Assembly (NCBI GenBank): GCA_030427885.1
Contig: JAUICM010000001.1
Location: 310,001-374,000, forward strand
DNA from: Rhodothermia bacterium
GTDB lineage: Bacteria; Bacteroidota; Rhodothermia; Balneolales; Balneolaceae
Direction of reading: 5' to 3'
DNA length: 64,000 nt
Shown: piece after piece, positions 37,574 through 45,705 of the stretch
How the letters are laid out: every line of letters begins with the position of its first letter
Position numbering within the stretch: the first letter of the stretch is position 1
Made by a program: the position numbers and the translations under genes
The notes under the pieces: generated by a model
Databases searched by the model: none
Told to the model about the DNA's origin: nothing
Seen by the model: only the letters and a program-made list of their open reading frames with translations

Positions 37574-37706
37574 ATCTTTAACTGATTCTTCTACGCTTAG
37601 AACCAGTAAATTCGGATTCGCTTATTCCGCTTGTTAACTAGGTAGGTCCCTTAAAGTAGGTTTTACCTCTATTATTCATTCATCGGTCAAAAGATCGGGG
37701 GCTAAT
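37544..37706 (-). ncRNA. Candidate structured small RNA (about 160 nt), or structured 3' UTR
   Basis: The 290-bp gap 37436-37725 has no credible frame. On the minus strand CATCTTTG (37713-37720), seven of eight matches to the -7 box TAnnTTTG, would start an RNA near 37706. Its 5' end AGCCC..GATCTTT can pair with AGATCAGGGCT near the 3' end, giving a long closing stem around a large loop with smaller hairpins (CGGA/TCCG, TTCT/AGAA, AGGTA/TACCT). The closed-stem outline is reminiscent of 6S RNA but I cannot confirm homology. The GGGCT arm is shared with the terminator hairpin, so the two folds exclude each other. No matching -33 box is clear; a 3' UTR of the operon is the alternative. Confidence 0.4.
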
Positions 37707-37725
37707 ATGAAGCAAAGATGAAGAT

Positions 37726-38628
37726 TCAGATTGAATCCAGGAATCCCATAATTGTGGAAAAATATATATCTGCTTCTTCAAGCCAGCCGTAGTGACCAGA
37801 TCTCTCCAATATTACTAATGACGAATGTGAGAACAGATCAGCGGTTTTCTTTGAGATTGTTTCCGGAATTATATCATGGGCTCCCTGTATCACTAAAACA
37901 GGTTCCTCAAAAGTTGATAAGGAAGGCTTGCAATCAAATTCAATTCGCCTCATATCCTGGTAAACAAGCCCGTTGATAGTCATGTTACCTTGTGTAAGGC
38001 GTTGTGCGATTGCCGGGATATACTCTTGGTTATATAAATAAGCAGGAGCCAGAAAAAGGCCACGTTTTAAACGGGCCTGAAAAGAAGTATCTCCATTTGA
38101 TATGCGACGATTCCAATATCGAAGGGAATCCTGGTTCCGGGTACTTAAGCGGGAAGTAATATCCAGCGTTTGAAATAATTCCATATCCACTCCACCTGAG
38201 GAAGAAAGTATTAAACCCATTACCTTATCCGGATGTTTAGCTGAGTAATAAGATCCCAGCATTCCACCAAAAGAATGTCCCAGTAGGACCCATTTATCAA
38301 TATTCAGAAACTTTCTAATTTCTTCTATATCAGCAACCAAGAGATCCATGGTTATCGTAGATGAGTTGATACGATCAAGATCGGATTTTCCTGTTCCACG
38401 CTGATCAAAAATAATAGCTTTATTGGTTTTGGAGAGTCTTGAAGCAAGCGACCTGAAACCTTCACTGCTCATACCGGGACCTCCGTTGATGATCAGAACA
38501 GGAATGCCTTCTCCGAATACTTCAGTATGTATTGTTCCTCCGGAAATGGGAATCTCAAATTCTGTTTGAGCTGATAAAGCTGATGGGAAAACCAACAAAA
38601 GGAAGATAAAACGGAAGATGAATTTCAT
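37726..38628 (-). CDS. Secreted alpha/beta hydrolase, proline-iminopeptidase-like
   Basis: The 300-residue protein has a signal peptide ending SALSAQ, the oxyanion loop NGGPG that marks proline iminopeptidase-like hydrolases, the nucleophile elbow GHSFGG near 119, a late Asp in QGAHDIIPE and the catalytic His in SGHYGW. It would act in the periplasm or at the surface on N-terminal residues of peptides or on esters. It is the last gene of the array operon and overlaps the acetyltransferase gene by 4 bp. Confidence 0.85.
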   Translation of the reverse strand: MKFIFRFIFLLLVFPSALSAQTEFEIPISGGTIHTEVFGEGIPVLIINGGPGMSSEGFRSLASRLSKTNKAIIFDQRGTGKSDLDRINSSTITMDLLVADIEEIRKFLNIDKWVLLGHSFGGMLGSYYSAKHPDKVMGLILSSSGGVDMELFQTLDITSRLSTRNQDSLRYWNRRISNGDTSFQARLKRGLFLAPAYLYNQEYIPAIAQRLTQGNMTINGLVYQDMRRIEFDCKPSLSTFEEPVLVIQGAHDIIPETISKKTADLFSHSSLVILERSGHYGWLEEADIYFSTIMGFLDSI

Positions 38629-39104
38629 GGATATATAGTTTCTTTGGTCCAGCGTATCTTTACCGCGTTTATTTTGTGGTTTTGTAAGTGTTGGTCATCC
38701 AGGACCTCAAATCCATTTTTCCTGTAGAATTCCAAAGGGGAGAGGTAGGGCTTTCCGTCCGCTTTGATATAGATATCATGCTCGATCACCCAGCCATTGA
38801 GCTCAGTTTCATTGAATTTTGCGGCATTGAGCATATGCGTTCCGATACCCTGAGACTGAGCCGATGAATCGATCAAAAGTGCAAGCCAGCGTTCGTTATC
38901 TCTGTCGAAAACAGCCATCCATCCTTTGATTATATCATATTCATCTATTGCAAGATAATGACTGATGTTTTCGAGTTTTGAAAGGTATTCTTCAAATTCA
39001 TCCGGGGACTCATAATTCAGTGTTACCGGATACTCCTGATTCCAGATATGAATCACCCTCATCTTTTGCTGTGGATTCAGAGAATCAAAATGTTGTAACC
39101 TCAT
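38625..39104 (-). CDS. GNAT-family N-acetyltransferase
   Basis: The 159-residue protein has the GNAT core: LALLIDSSAQSQGIGTHML as motif A with an acetyl-CoA loop of the Q/RxxGxG/A type (QSQGIG), and a C-terminal FYRKNGFEVL. It transfers an acetyl group from acetyl-CoA to an amine; the acceptor is unknown. It is cytoplasmic. It overlaps the hydrolase start by 4 bp and follows the coiled-coil microprotein by 9 bp. Confidence 0.85.
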   Translation of the reverse strand: MRLQHFDSLNPQQKMRVIHIWNQEYPVTLNYESPDEFEEYLSKLENISHYLAIDEYDIIKGWMAVFDRDNERWLALLIDSSAQSQGIGTHMLNAAKFNETELNGWVIEHDIYIKADGKPYLSPLEFYRKNGFEVLDDQHLQNHKINAVKIRWTKETIYP

Positions 39105-39113
39105 TGAAAGAAA

Positions 39114-39305
39114 TTACCCTTTAACTCCATCTCCGTCGATATCTTTATCAATAGCTTTTTCTAAAGCATGAAGGGTTTTTATCAGCAATTGCTGGGTTTT
39201 ACTGAGTTCTTCCTCAAGATGAGCAACCCGTTCTTCAACAGACTCTGCTTTTACCCGTTGATCCTCGATCTGACTTTGTTGTACCAGGTCCCAAAACATT
39301 CCCAT
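39114..39305 (-). CDS. Coiled-coil microprotein
   Basis: The 63-residue product is almost one helix with heptad spacing (VEERVAHLEEELSKTQQLL) and ends in an Asp-rich DKDIDGDGVKG, reminiscent of a calcium-binding loop. It has no signal or membrane segment. I do not recognise a family. It lies 3 bp after the 40-residue membrane protein gene and is likely its partner in the same operon. Confidence 0.55.
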   Translation of the reverse strand: MGMFWDLVQQSQIEDQRVKAESVEERVAHLEEELSKTQQLLIKTLHALEKAIDKDIDGDGVKG

Positions 39306-39308
39306 AAT

Positions 39309-39431
39309 TTAATCCTCTTTCTCATTTGATTTAGATTCTATCCGGGCTTTAGAATAGGCAAGCAAAAGCCGTACTGCAAGCCGGGCGAAAAGAATAATGG
39401 CTATAATTGTGACTATTGTAAAGGTTTCCAA
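39309..39431 (-). CDS. 40-residue single-helix membrane protein
   Basis: A TTG at 39431 starts a 40-codon frame: METFT, then a hydrophobic stretch VTIIAIILFARLAV, basic residues, LLLAYSKARI and an acidic KED tail, ending TAA at 39309. The ribosome-binding site AAAGGA lies in the last codons and stop of the amidohydrolase gene upstream, 8 bp before the TTG, which supports coupled translation. One membrane helix with the C-terminus inside or at the interface is expected. No family recognised. Confidence 0.55.
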   Translation of the reverse strand: METFTIVTIIAIILFARLAVRLLLAYSKARIESKSNEKED

Positions 39432-39434
39432 AAC

Positions 39435-41114
39435 TCAATCCTTTTTATATCCAGGTCCACGAACCACCCGCCCGGGAGTAGCGCCTGTGTGTTCTGTTTC
39501 TTTTAGCACTTGCTCCCCATTTACCCAAACATGATACACTCCGGTTGAAAGCTGGTGCGGATCTTCAAACGTGGCATGATCCTGAATGGTTTCAGGATCA
39601 AAAACGACCACATCTGCATAGTAACCGACCTTAAGAGCTCCACGCTTTTTTATTTTTAGATTTGATGCTGGCAGGGTAGTGAGTTTATAAATGGCCTCTT
39701 CCAAAGGGATAACCTGTTCATCCCGTACATATTTACCTAGTAATCGTGCGAAGTTACCATAGGCACGTGGATGTGGGTTACTGTTCAGAAAAACACCTTC
39801 GGGATTCAAAGAAGCGGCATCAGAGTCAAAGCTCATCCAGGGCAGGGCGATCTGTTTTTTTACATTTTCCTCCGACATCAGGAAATACACGGTTCCGACT
39901 CTCGATCCATCCTGTATGACCAGATCCATGGCTGTGATCTCAGGTGAAGTTCCTCTCATCCTGGAAACTTCTCCAAGAGTCTTGCCGGTAAGGTAGCGCA
40001 GGCTGTCATTCTGAAATCCTACCAGCAACACATTTTCAGGGGTTCCCGCTGCATACATCAGATTTTCCCAATCGTTGGTAGGTGTGGTCATTTCTTTGGC
40101 TACTCTTGCTCTGATCTGTGGATCTTTAAGTCGCTCGGCCCATTTTCCATATCCGCCTTCCTGGACCCATGGTGGCATTGCCGCATCAAGTCCGGTTGCC
40201 CCCGCAGTGTAATTGTACATGTCTGCGGTTATGTGGAGCCCGGCAGACCGGGCGGAATCGATCTTAGCAACAACAGCATCAAATTTATCCCAGTTTTCTT
40301 TTCCCGCCATTTTAAGGTGATATACTTCAGCGCGAATCCCGGCTTCATCAGCGATACGGATCAGTTCATCCAGACTTTCCATTAACCTGTTTCCTTCACT
40401 TCGCATATGCGAGATATACATTCCGTCATATTCAGCAGCCACTTTACTTATCTCGATCAGTTCTTCAGTGGACGAATAAAAGGCAGGAGCATAAATAAGA
40501 GAGGATCCGATCCCCAAAGCACCTTCTTCCATGCCTTCGTGAACCAGTGCCTTCATATTCTCCAGTTCTTCCGGAGTAGGGGGGCGATCGGCATATCCAA
40601 TTTGGTGAACCCGTAAAGTTGTAGCTCCGATAAAGGAAGCCACATTGGGGGAAATGCCGTGATCAACGAGTGCATCCAGATATTCGCCCAGGGTTGTCCA
40701 GGTGACATCATATTTTATATCCCCTTGATATTTCTGAGCGTTTTCTTTCATGGTTGGATTCAGAGGGCCACCGGAACCACCTTCCCCAAAGACCTCCAGA
40801 GTAACGCCCTGTTTGATATCACTCATAGAACGTCCATCCTCAAAAAGAGACTCAGTAGCCCAACTAAGCATATTGATGAAGCCGGGAGTGATAGCCATTC
40901 CTTTCGCGTCGACTTCTGTTTTACCCTTAACTCTGCTGAGTTTTCCAATAGCAGCTATGGTATCAGCATTGATGGCTATAGAGCCAGAGTAGGGGGTGTT
41001 TCCTGATCCATCATATATAATTCCGTTGCGTATTACTACATCATATTCTTTTACCGGGCCACATGATGAGATAAGAAAAGCGATCAATAAAACTCTAAAT
41101 CCATGAAAGTTCAT
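39435..41114 (-). CDS. Amidohydrolase-family lipoprotein related to N-acyl-D-amino-acid deacylase
   Basis: The 559-residue protein has a lipoprotein signal ending ISSC and an amidohydrolase fold like D-aminoacylases: YISHMRSEGNRLMESL, EVYHLKMAGKENW, ADMYNYTAGATGLDA and the closing composite domain (YYADVVVFDPETI). At the position where metal-dependent members have the HxH motif it reads PGFINMLSWATES, with no His pair, so metal binding or activity may differ. Typical substrates are N-acylated D-amino acids or peptidoglycan-derived amides. Its start overlaps the stop of the last DUF6090 gene by ATGA, tying it to the array. Confidence 0.75.
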   Translation of the reverse strand: MNFHGFRVLLIAFLISSCGPVKEYDVVIRNGIIYDGSGNTPYSGSIAINADTIAAIGKLSRVKGKTEVDAKGMAITPGFINMLSWATESLFEDGRSMSDIKQGVTLEVFGEGGSGGPLNPTMKENAQKYQGDIKYDVTWTTLGEYLDALVDHGISPNVASFIGATTLRVHQIGYADRPPTPEELENMKALVHEGMEEGALGIGSSLIYAPAFYSSTEELIEISKVAAEYDGMYISHMRSEGNRLMESLDELIRIADEAGIRAEVYHLKMAGKENWDKFDAVVAKIDSARSAGLHITADMYNYTAGATGLDAAMPPWVQEGGYGKWAERLKDPQIRARVAKEMTTPTNDWENLMYAAGTPENVLLVGFQNDSLRYLTGKTLGEVSRMRGTSPEITAMDLVIQDGSRVGTVYFLMSEENVKKQIALPWMSFDSDAASLNPEGVFLNSNPHPRAYGNFARLLGKYVRDEQVIPLEEAIYKLTTLPASNLKIKKRGALKVGYYADVVVFDPETIQDHATFEDPHQLSTGVYHVWVNGEQVLKETEHTGATPGRVVRGPGYKKD

Positions 41115-41908
41115 TTATTTACTCCTGCCTTGTACTTATCAATTTCTTCCAGAATGGTGTTGCAGAGCTTTACATTTTCAAGCAGGGGGTGCCAACCTCC
41201 GCGAATACTGGACAACCAAAACGCCAGTTCTCCTATCAACTCAGAGTTATTTTTAAGTTTGTTCAGAATCTCTTTTGATGCTGTTTCTGAAATTCCGGGT
41301 TCACATTTAACTAATTCCTGAATGTCACCAACGGTTTTATGACAGTTATCCCACATATAATTCTGGACTTCAAAAGGTATAAGCATCCTGGATAACTTTC
41401 GGTAGGGAGGATTAATACCGATGGTTTGGTCATACCGTTGTTTAGCACCCTCATAATAAAAAGCCATTCTATCACGAAGAAGAACATTATTAATGAGCGA
41501 TAGCTCGCCGGAACTCTTCAATTCCTCATAGGTAGAAGATTCTATGGTCATAGGCCAGATCTGACTGGCATTAAAAAAAGAGATCAGAATATCCCAGTTC
41601 GAATATCCTGTTACATCTTTTCCTTCTGCGTAGGATAACGCTAAGATCCCCGCTTCCTGTACCTGTTTGTAGAATTGAACATTGTATTCAAACACTTCCA
41701 GGTCAGTATGAATATTATCGGCCAGACGGTCCAGGTATTGAAGTTCTCGCTGATGTTCTTTTCGGCTTTCATTCCAGTTATTGACCTGCAGAGCAATTAG
41801 AATACCGATCATCACCAGCATGATTTCTCCAAGAGCATAGAGGAGGTATTTGCGAACATTGTCAGGCATTATGAGTGATTGACGTAATTGGCGGAAGAAA
41901 TGGATCAT
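41111..41908 (-). CDS. DUF6090 array gene 14 (last of the array)
   Basis: The 265-residue protein has the common N-terminus (FFRQLRQSLIMPDNVRKYLLYALGEIMLVMIGILIALQVNNWNE, residues 4-47; basic side in the cytoplasm). The shared second motif reads YEELKSSGELSLINNVLLR. The C-terminal domain is one of the longer ones, with ECSP-free Pro-rich 'NPPYRKLSRMLIPF' and a Cys pair (residues about 189 and 202) that could form a disulfide. It overlaps its upstream neighbour by 4 bp and the amidohydrolase start by 4 bp, so it is the bridge between array and accessory genes. Confidence 0.85.
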   Translation of the reverse strand: MIHFFRQLRQSLIMPDNVRKYLLYALGEIMLVMIGILIALQVNNWNESRKEHQRELQYLDRLADNIHTDLEVFEYNVQFYKQVQEAGILALSYAEGKDVTGYSNWDILISFFNASQIWPMTIESSTYEELKSSGELSLINNVLLRDRMAFYYEGAKQRYDQTIGINPPYRKLSRMLIPFEVQNYMWDNCHKTVGDIQELVKCEPGISETASKEILNKLKNNSELIGELAFWLSSIRGGWHPLLENVKLCNTILEEIDKYKAGVNK

Positions 41909-42705
41909 AATAAATCAGGTATAACTAAGGTGGAATCGAAGCGGGTAAATGATACCGATCGATTATCTAATTCCATTTCAAGCAAATGCATTAAATTATT
42001 ATACCTCCACTTTATGCTTTCAATTCTACGTCTTTTATTTTGTGCATCATTACTATGAAGATCCAGTAGGTCCAAAAAAACCTGATGCTCAAAAATATTT
42101 TTAGTTTCTTTAAGCTGTTTCGCCACAAAAGGGTTTACATCACCAATTGAAATCACTGATAGTTTCAGAAACTGGTTTTCTTGTTCTTGGGTATACAATT
42201 CGAGATCAGCATCACGTTCATGAATAAAATCAACGGTTCTGGGTAGATTGAACTCATAAAAATCGATGATCTCTTTTCGAAGTTCCTTATCCTTTATCTT
42301 GTCCAGTCCCTGTCGTGATAGACTTTCATAGGAACCATAAACAGGAGTAAAATTAAAGCCGAAGGAAACACCTCGATATTGTTCGATAAACTGTTCAGGT
42401 GAAACCGGTTGATCACTAACCGCCATCTTAAGCAAAGAGTCCGTCGACTGTTCTTTCATCTTTAAACGGGGTTCAATTCCTTCGAAGATCAATGCCATAT
42501 CCCTACTCATATCCGCATATAACTCACTTAATGCAAAATTCAGAAACTGCTGATCCTTCGCCGCTTCATTCCAGTTATTGATCTGCAATGCGATTAAGAT
42601 ACCGATCACCACGAGGAGGATCTCCCCAATGGCGTAGAGGAGGTACTTCCTCATGTTTTCAGAAAATATCAGTTTACGACGTATGTTTCGAGGGAAATGA
42701 AGCAC
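41905..42705 (-). CDS. DUF6090 array gene 13
   Basis: A 266-residue member whose N-terminus is FPRNIRRKLIFSENMRKYLLYAIGEILLVVIG, with Met where most copies have Val in the xNVRKYLLYA segment. Motif two is YESLSRQGLDKIKDKELRKEIIDFYE. The domain after the helix has a Gln/Glu-rich stretch (LYTQEQENQFLKL) and no cysteine. It overlaps genes 12 and 14 by 1 and 4 bp. Confidence 0.83.
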   Translation of the reverse strand: MLHFPRNIRRKLIFSENMRKYLLYAIGEILLVVIGILIALQINNWNEAAKDQQFLNFALSELYADMSRDMALIFEGIEPRLKMKEQSTDSLLKMAVSDQPVSPEQFIEQYRGVSFGFNFTPVYGSYESLSRQGLDKIKDKELRKEIIDFYEFNLPRTVDFIHERDADLELYTQEQENQFLKLSVISIGDVNPFVAKQLKETKNIFEHQVFLDLLDLHSNDAQNKRRRIESIKWRYNNLMHLLEMELDNRSVSFTRFDSTLVIPDLL

Positions 42706-43448
42706 TATTCAAGCTCCTCCAATTTTTTTAACACTGAAATCAGATGTCTCAATTGAGGGATCAAAGACCTGGACACATTCAAGGCGATCTGGTTATAGGC
42801 TAATTTCCAGTCAGCCAGTCTTTCAAAATAAGCAGCAGTTTCTATGGGTGAATTATTTTTCCAAATATCGTCGCGAAACTTTGAACCTGAATCAAAGAGG
42901 TAGTTCTCAAATGGAAAATGGGTATCTGCGTTTAAATTATCCAGATATTTCTCAGAAGAAACAGTCAGGAGATCCTCAATATTCAGATATCCTCTCTGCA
43001 GTTCTGATAAGTACTTTGCCAGTTCCTCCGGATAATAAGCTATGGCACCTGTTGATATTATGGTATTCAGAGTTGCCGAATTCATAGTGAAGTTTCTATA
43101 GACAAAAGGATCAAAATCATACCTGAGAATATACTGCAGAGTGTCATAGTTGAAGTCAGAATCTTTCAGTCTTTTTTCAAAACTCCGGATAAGTAAGCTA
43201 TCTGTTTTTGCTCTGCCCGATAAATATGTGAGCATCGTTGTATCCTGGGCAATATCATTAATGAGCGACTGGGTATAATTTCTTCTTGAGTTCTCATTAT
43301 GGCGCTTTTCATTCCAGTTATTCACTTGCAGGGCGATCAGAATACCAATGACTACAAGAAGAATTTCCCCCAAGGCATAGAGGAGGTACCTGCGAATATT
43401 ATCGGGCATTATGAGTGATTGACGTATTTGGCGAAAAAAACGAATCAT
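42705..43448 (-). CDS. DUF6090 array gene 12
   Basis: A 247-residue member with the 'IMPDNIRRYLLYALGEILLVVIG' form of the N-terminus, closest to gene 14 (both have MPDN). Motif two is degenerate here: LNTIISTGAIAYYPEELAKYL, with Asn-Thr in place of the usual YESLK. This suggests the domain has diverged in its function or ligand. It lies 6 bp downstream of gene 11, the widest gap in the array. Confidence 0.82.
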   Translation of the reverse strand: MIRFFRQIRQSLIMPDNIRRYLLYALGEILLVVIGILIALQVNNWNEKRHNENSRRNYTQSLINDIAQDTTMLTYLSGRAKTDSLLIRSFEKRLKDSDFNYDTLQYILRYDFDPFVYRNFTMNSATLNTIISTGAIAYYPEELAKYLSELQRGYLNIEDLLTVSSEKYLDNLNADTHFPFENYLFDSGSKFRDDIWKNNSPIETAAYFERLADWKLAYNQIALNVSRSLIPQLRHLISVLKKLEELE

Positions 43449-43454
43449 ATTTTG

Positions 43455-44198
43455 TTAATCAATTTCTTTTTCAATCATAGCTAAAAGCTTTTCCATTCGT
43501 ATCCTACTCTGTTTTATGGGGTCTTTACTACTGCCAGTGGAATTAGAAGATTTATTGAGAATATCTTTGAATACAGGGGAGTCGAGGAAGTTTAAATCTT
43601 CAACAATCAATTCTTTGTTAAGCTTTTGACCGTCCCTCGTAATTTGAACATCAAATAGCTGGTCGAATAATTCGAATTTTGCGTTAACTGTACCTCTTAT
43701 GATCTCATTTATCCATATATCCAGTGATGGAAGGCTGAAACTATAAAGTTCTGCGATGTTATTTCTCAAAGTATCATTTGATATCTTATTGAGTCCGCTG
43801 GATTTTAAGGCATCATAAGGTCCGGTATTATAGGCTATATAAACTCCAAATCCCCAAACCTCATCCAGGTGGTGCCTTACGCTGTCTATATCAAGATCTG
43901 ACTTATCTTTGGTATTGGAAGCGTCAACCAGATAAAATATTGATTCCTCCCACTCTTCAATTATACCTTCAAAGAATTGAAAGTTCTTAATATCATTTTC
44001 TAAAGATACCTTCAGTTCATTCAGCATTCGGATCTCGAATGCTCTGTCTTTTCTGGCTTCATTCCAATTATTGATCTGCAACGCGATCAGAATACCGATC
44101 ACGACCAGAAATATTTCACCTAGTGCATAAAGCAAATACTTCCTGACATTATCCTGCATAATTAATTTTTGGCGTATGTGGCGAAGGAAATGCAGCAT
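43455..44198 (-). CDS. DUF6090 array gene 11
   Basis: A 247-residue member with LRHIRQKLIMQDNVRKYLLYALGEIFLVVIG at the N-terminus; Phe replaces Leu in the GEI(L)LVVIG helix. Motif two is in its clearest form, YDALKSSGLNKISNDTLRNNIAELY at about residues 128-152. The C-terminus ends with the family's amphipathic helix (RMEKLLAMIEKEID). It overlaps gene 10 by 1 bp. Confidence 0.84.
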   Translation of the reverse strand: MLHFLRHIRQKLIMQDNVRKYLLYALGEIFLVVIGILIALQINNWNEARKDRAFEIRMLNELKVSLENDIKNFQFFEGIIEEWEESIFYLVDASNTKDKSDLDIDSVRHHLDEVWGFGVYIAYNTGPYDALKSSGLNKISNDTLRNNIAELYSFSLPSLDIWINEIIRGTVNAKFELFDQLFDVQITRDGQKLNKELIVEDLNFLDSPVFKDILNKSSNSTGSSKDPIKQSRIRMEKLLAMIEKEID

Positions 44199-44947
44199 CA
44201 GTTTATCTCCTGTTTTAAGAGATCCAGTATTTCCCTGTTGACTTCAATAAGAGGATCCAGCTCCAAAATAGCATCGTTGGTATAAACTATTCTGTTAACG
44301 ATGCTGTTTTCAAAACTGGGATCAAATAACATGGGTCTGTAATCCCCTGAGAACGAAGACTCTGGTACGTCATATCCAAAAATGGCATCGGCAATATTAG
44401 CGGAGGGGATGTGTTTTTCAACTACCGGTAAAAGCCACTCTTCATAGTGTTTTAAAGCTCTGAGTTGTTCTTCTCTGGCATCAAAAACTCTGTCATTCCA
44501 GGCAAATAAATGAACTTTTAAAGTATCATTCTTCAGTAAATGGATGTTTCCTGAAGAGACGCTGCTTTTTAACACTCCGTTTATGGGGTCAAAGGTCCAT
44601 AACCAACTGTTAACTACCAGTAAAGAATCGATTTTGCGTTCCGGGATTTCTGAATGTCTTTTTTCAATGATCTCGACTAAGTCATTGCCAGAACTGATCA
44701 CGTCGTTATAAAAGACCAGAATAGTATCTAATTGAGCCAGATTCATTTCAAATTCTGAGATCAGTCCATCTACTAAATTTATGCGCAATTCTTCATTTCG
44801 GCTGTTTTCAAGTGCCAGATTTACCTGAACAGCGATCAAAATCCCAATTACAACCAAAAGGATTTCTCCAACAGCATAGAGAAGGTATTTCCTAACATTT
44901 TCCTGGATGATGAGTTTCTGGCGTATCTGACGAAAGAAGTGAAGCAT
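44198..44947 (-). CDS. DUF6090 array gene 10
   Basis: A 249-residue member with 'IIQENVRKYLLYAVGEILLVVIG'. It lacks the NNWNE exit of all other copies and has VNLALENSRNEE instead, so it may leave the membrane differently. Motif two is weak (LKSSVSSGNIHLLKNDTLKVHL). Trp and Phe are enriched in the middle (SWLWTF, LFAWND). It starts 2 bp after the stop of gene 9. Confidence 0.82.
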   Translation of the reverse strand: MLHFFRQIRQKLIIQENVRKYLLYAVGEILLVVIGILIAVQVNLALENSRNEELRINLVDGLISEFEMNLAQLDTILVFYNDVISSGNDLVEIIEKRHSEIPERKIDSLLVVNSWLWTFDPINGVLKSSVSSGNIHLLKNDTLKVHLFAWNDRVFDAREEQLRALKHYEEWLLPVVEKHIPSANIADAIFGYDVPESSFSGDYRPMLFDPSFENSIVNRIVYTNDAILELDPLIEVNREILDLLKQEIN

Positions 44948-44949
44948 AG

Positions 44950-45705
44950 TTAGTTATCTAAATCCTCCTGTATCATTTGTTTTATTCTTTCAGCGCGGGG
45001 GATAACGAACCGGTTCTTATAATTTATTTCCTGAGTGCTTTGAAAAGAGATATGCTTCAATAGCTGTCTGAACCGGTCATTAATTCTCATTTCATCCAGA
45101 TCAAAACCAACGACTCCCAGCTCTTTGAGGACCCCATCAAATCTGGAGGCTTTCGAAGGGTCACGCATAAGGAATTGCACAGCAAGACCTTCTGCTTCTT
45201 TGATCCTTGCATCATACGGAGTACCCATTCGCTTAGAATCTTCAAAAATGGAGTAATATCCTGCGAGGTTTTTTTTCAGATCCACCGACTCGATCAATGA
45301 AAGTCTTCCGGAATTCAGGATCTCGTTATAGGTCGCAAAAGTAGGGGTATACACCAGGACCCAGCCAACACGGGTAAGTGCAACGGCCGTTTTAGTACTG
45401 TCGATATCCATTTGTGGGTCTTCCATGATCTTCAACAGGTATTCTGCCTGATCTATTCTGTCGGACATTTGTCCTAATTGCATTTCCAGATTCCAGAGAT
45501 CATCATCTATATCAAACAGAAGGTTTTCCAGAACAGATTGCTTAATGGTGGCTTCTTTACGGCTTTCATTCCAGTTATTCACCTGCAGGGCAATGAGGAT
45601 TCCGATCACTACCAACATAATCTCTCCAATGGCATAGAGTAGATATTTTCTGATGTTTTCCTGGATGATGAGTTTCTGTCGGATATGTCGGAGGAAATGC
45701 AGCAT
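44950..45705 (-). CDS. DUF6090 array gene 9
   Basis: A 251-residue member with 'IIQENIRKYLLYAIGEIMLVVIG'. Motif two is YNEILNSGRLSLIESVDLKKNLAGYY. The C-terminal half has a Phe/Met-rich stretch VQFLMRDPSKASRF and ends RAERIKQMIQEDLDN. It overlaps gene 8 by 1 bp, so its ribosome-binding site lies in gene 8. Confidence 0.83.
   Translation of the reverse strand: MLHFLRHIRQKLIIQENIRKYLLYAIGEIMLVVIGILIALQVNNWNESRKEATIKQSVLENLLFDIDDDLWNLEMQLGQMSDRIDQAEYLLKIMEDPQMDIDSTKTAVALTRVGWVLVYTPTFATYNEILNSGRLSLIESVDLKKNLAGYYSIFEDSKRMGTPYDARIKEAEGLAVQFLMRDPSKASRFDGVLKELGVVGFDLDEMRINDRFRQLLKHISFQSTQEINYKNRFVIPRAERIKQMIQEDLDN

Noticed and set aside
37436-37725. tmRNA or tRNA in the 290-bp gap
   Set aside because: No tRNA-like acceptor, TTC loop or tag frame is visible; the structure seen fits only a generic small RNA or 3' UTR.
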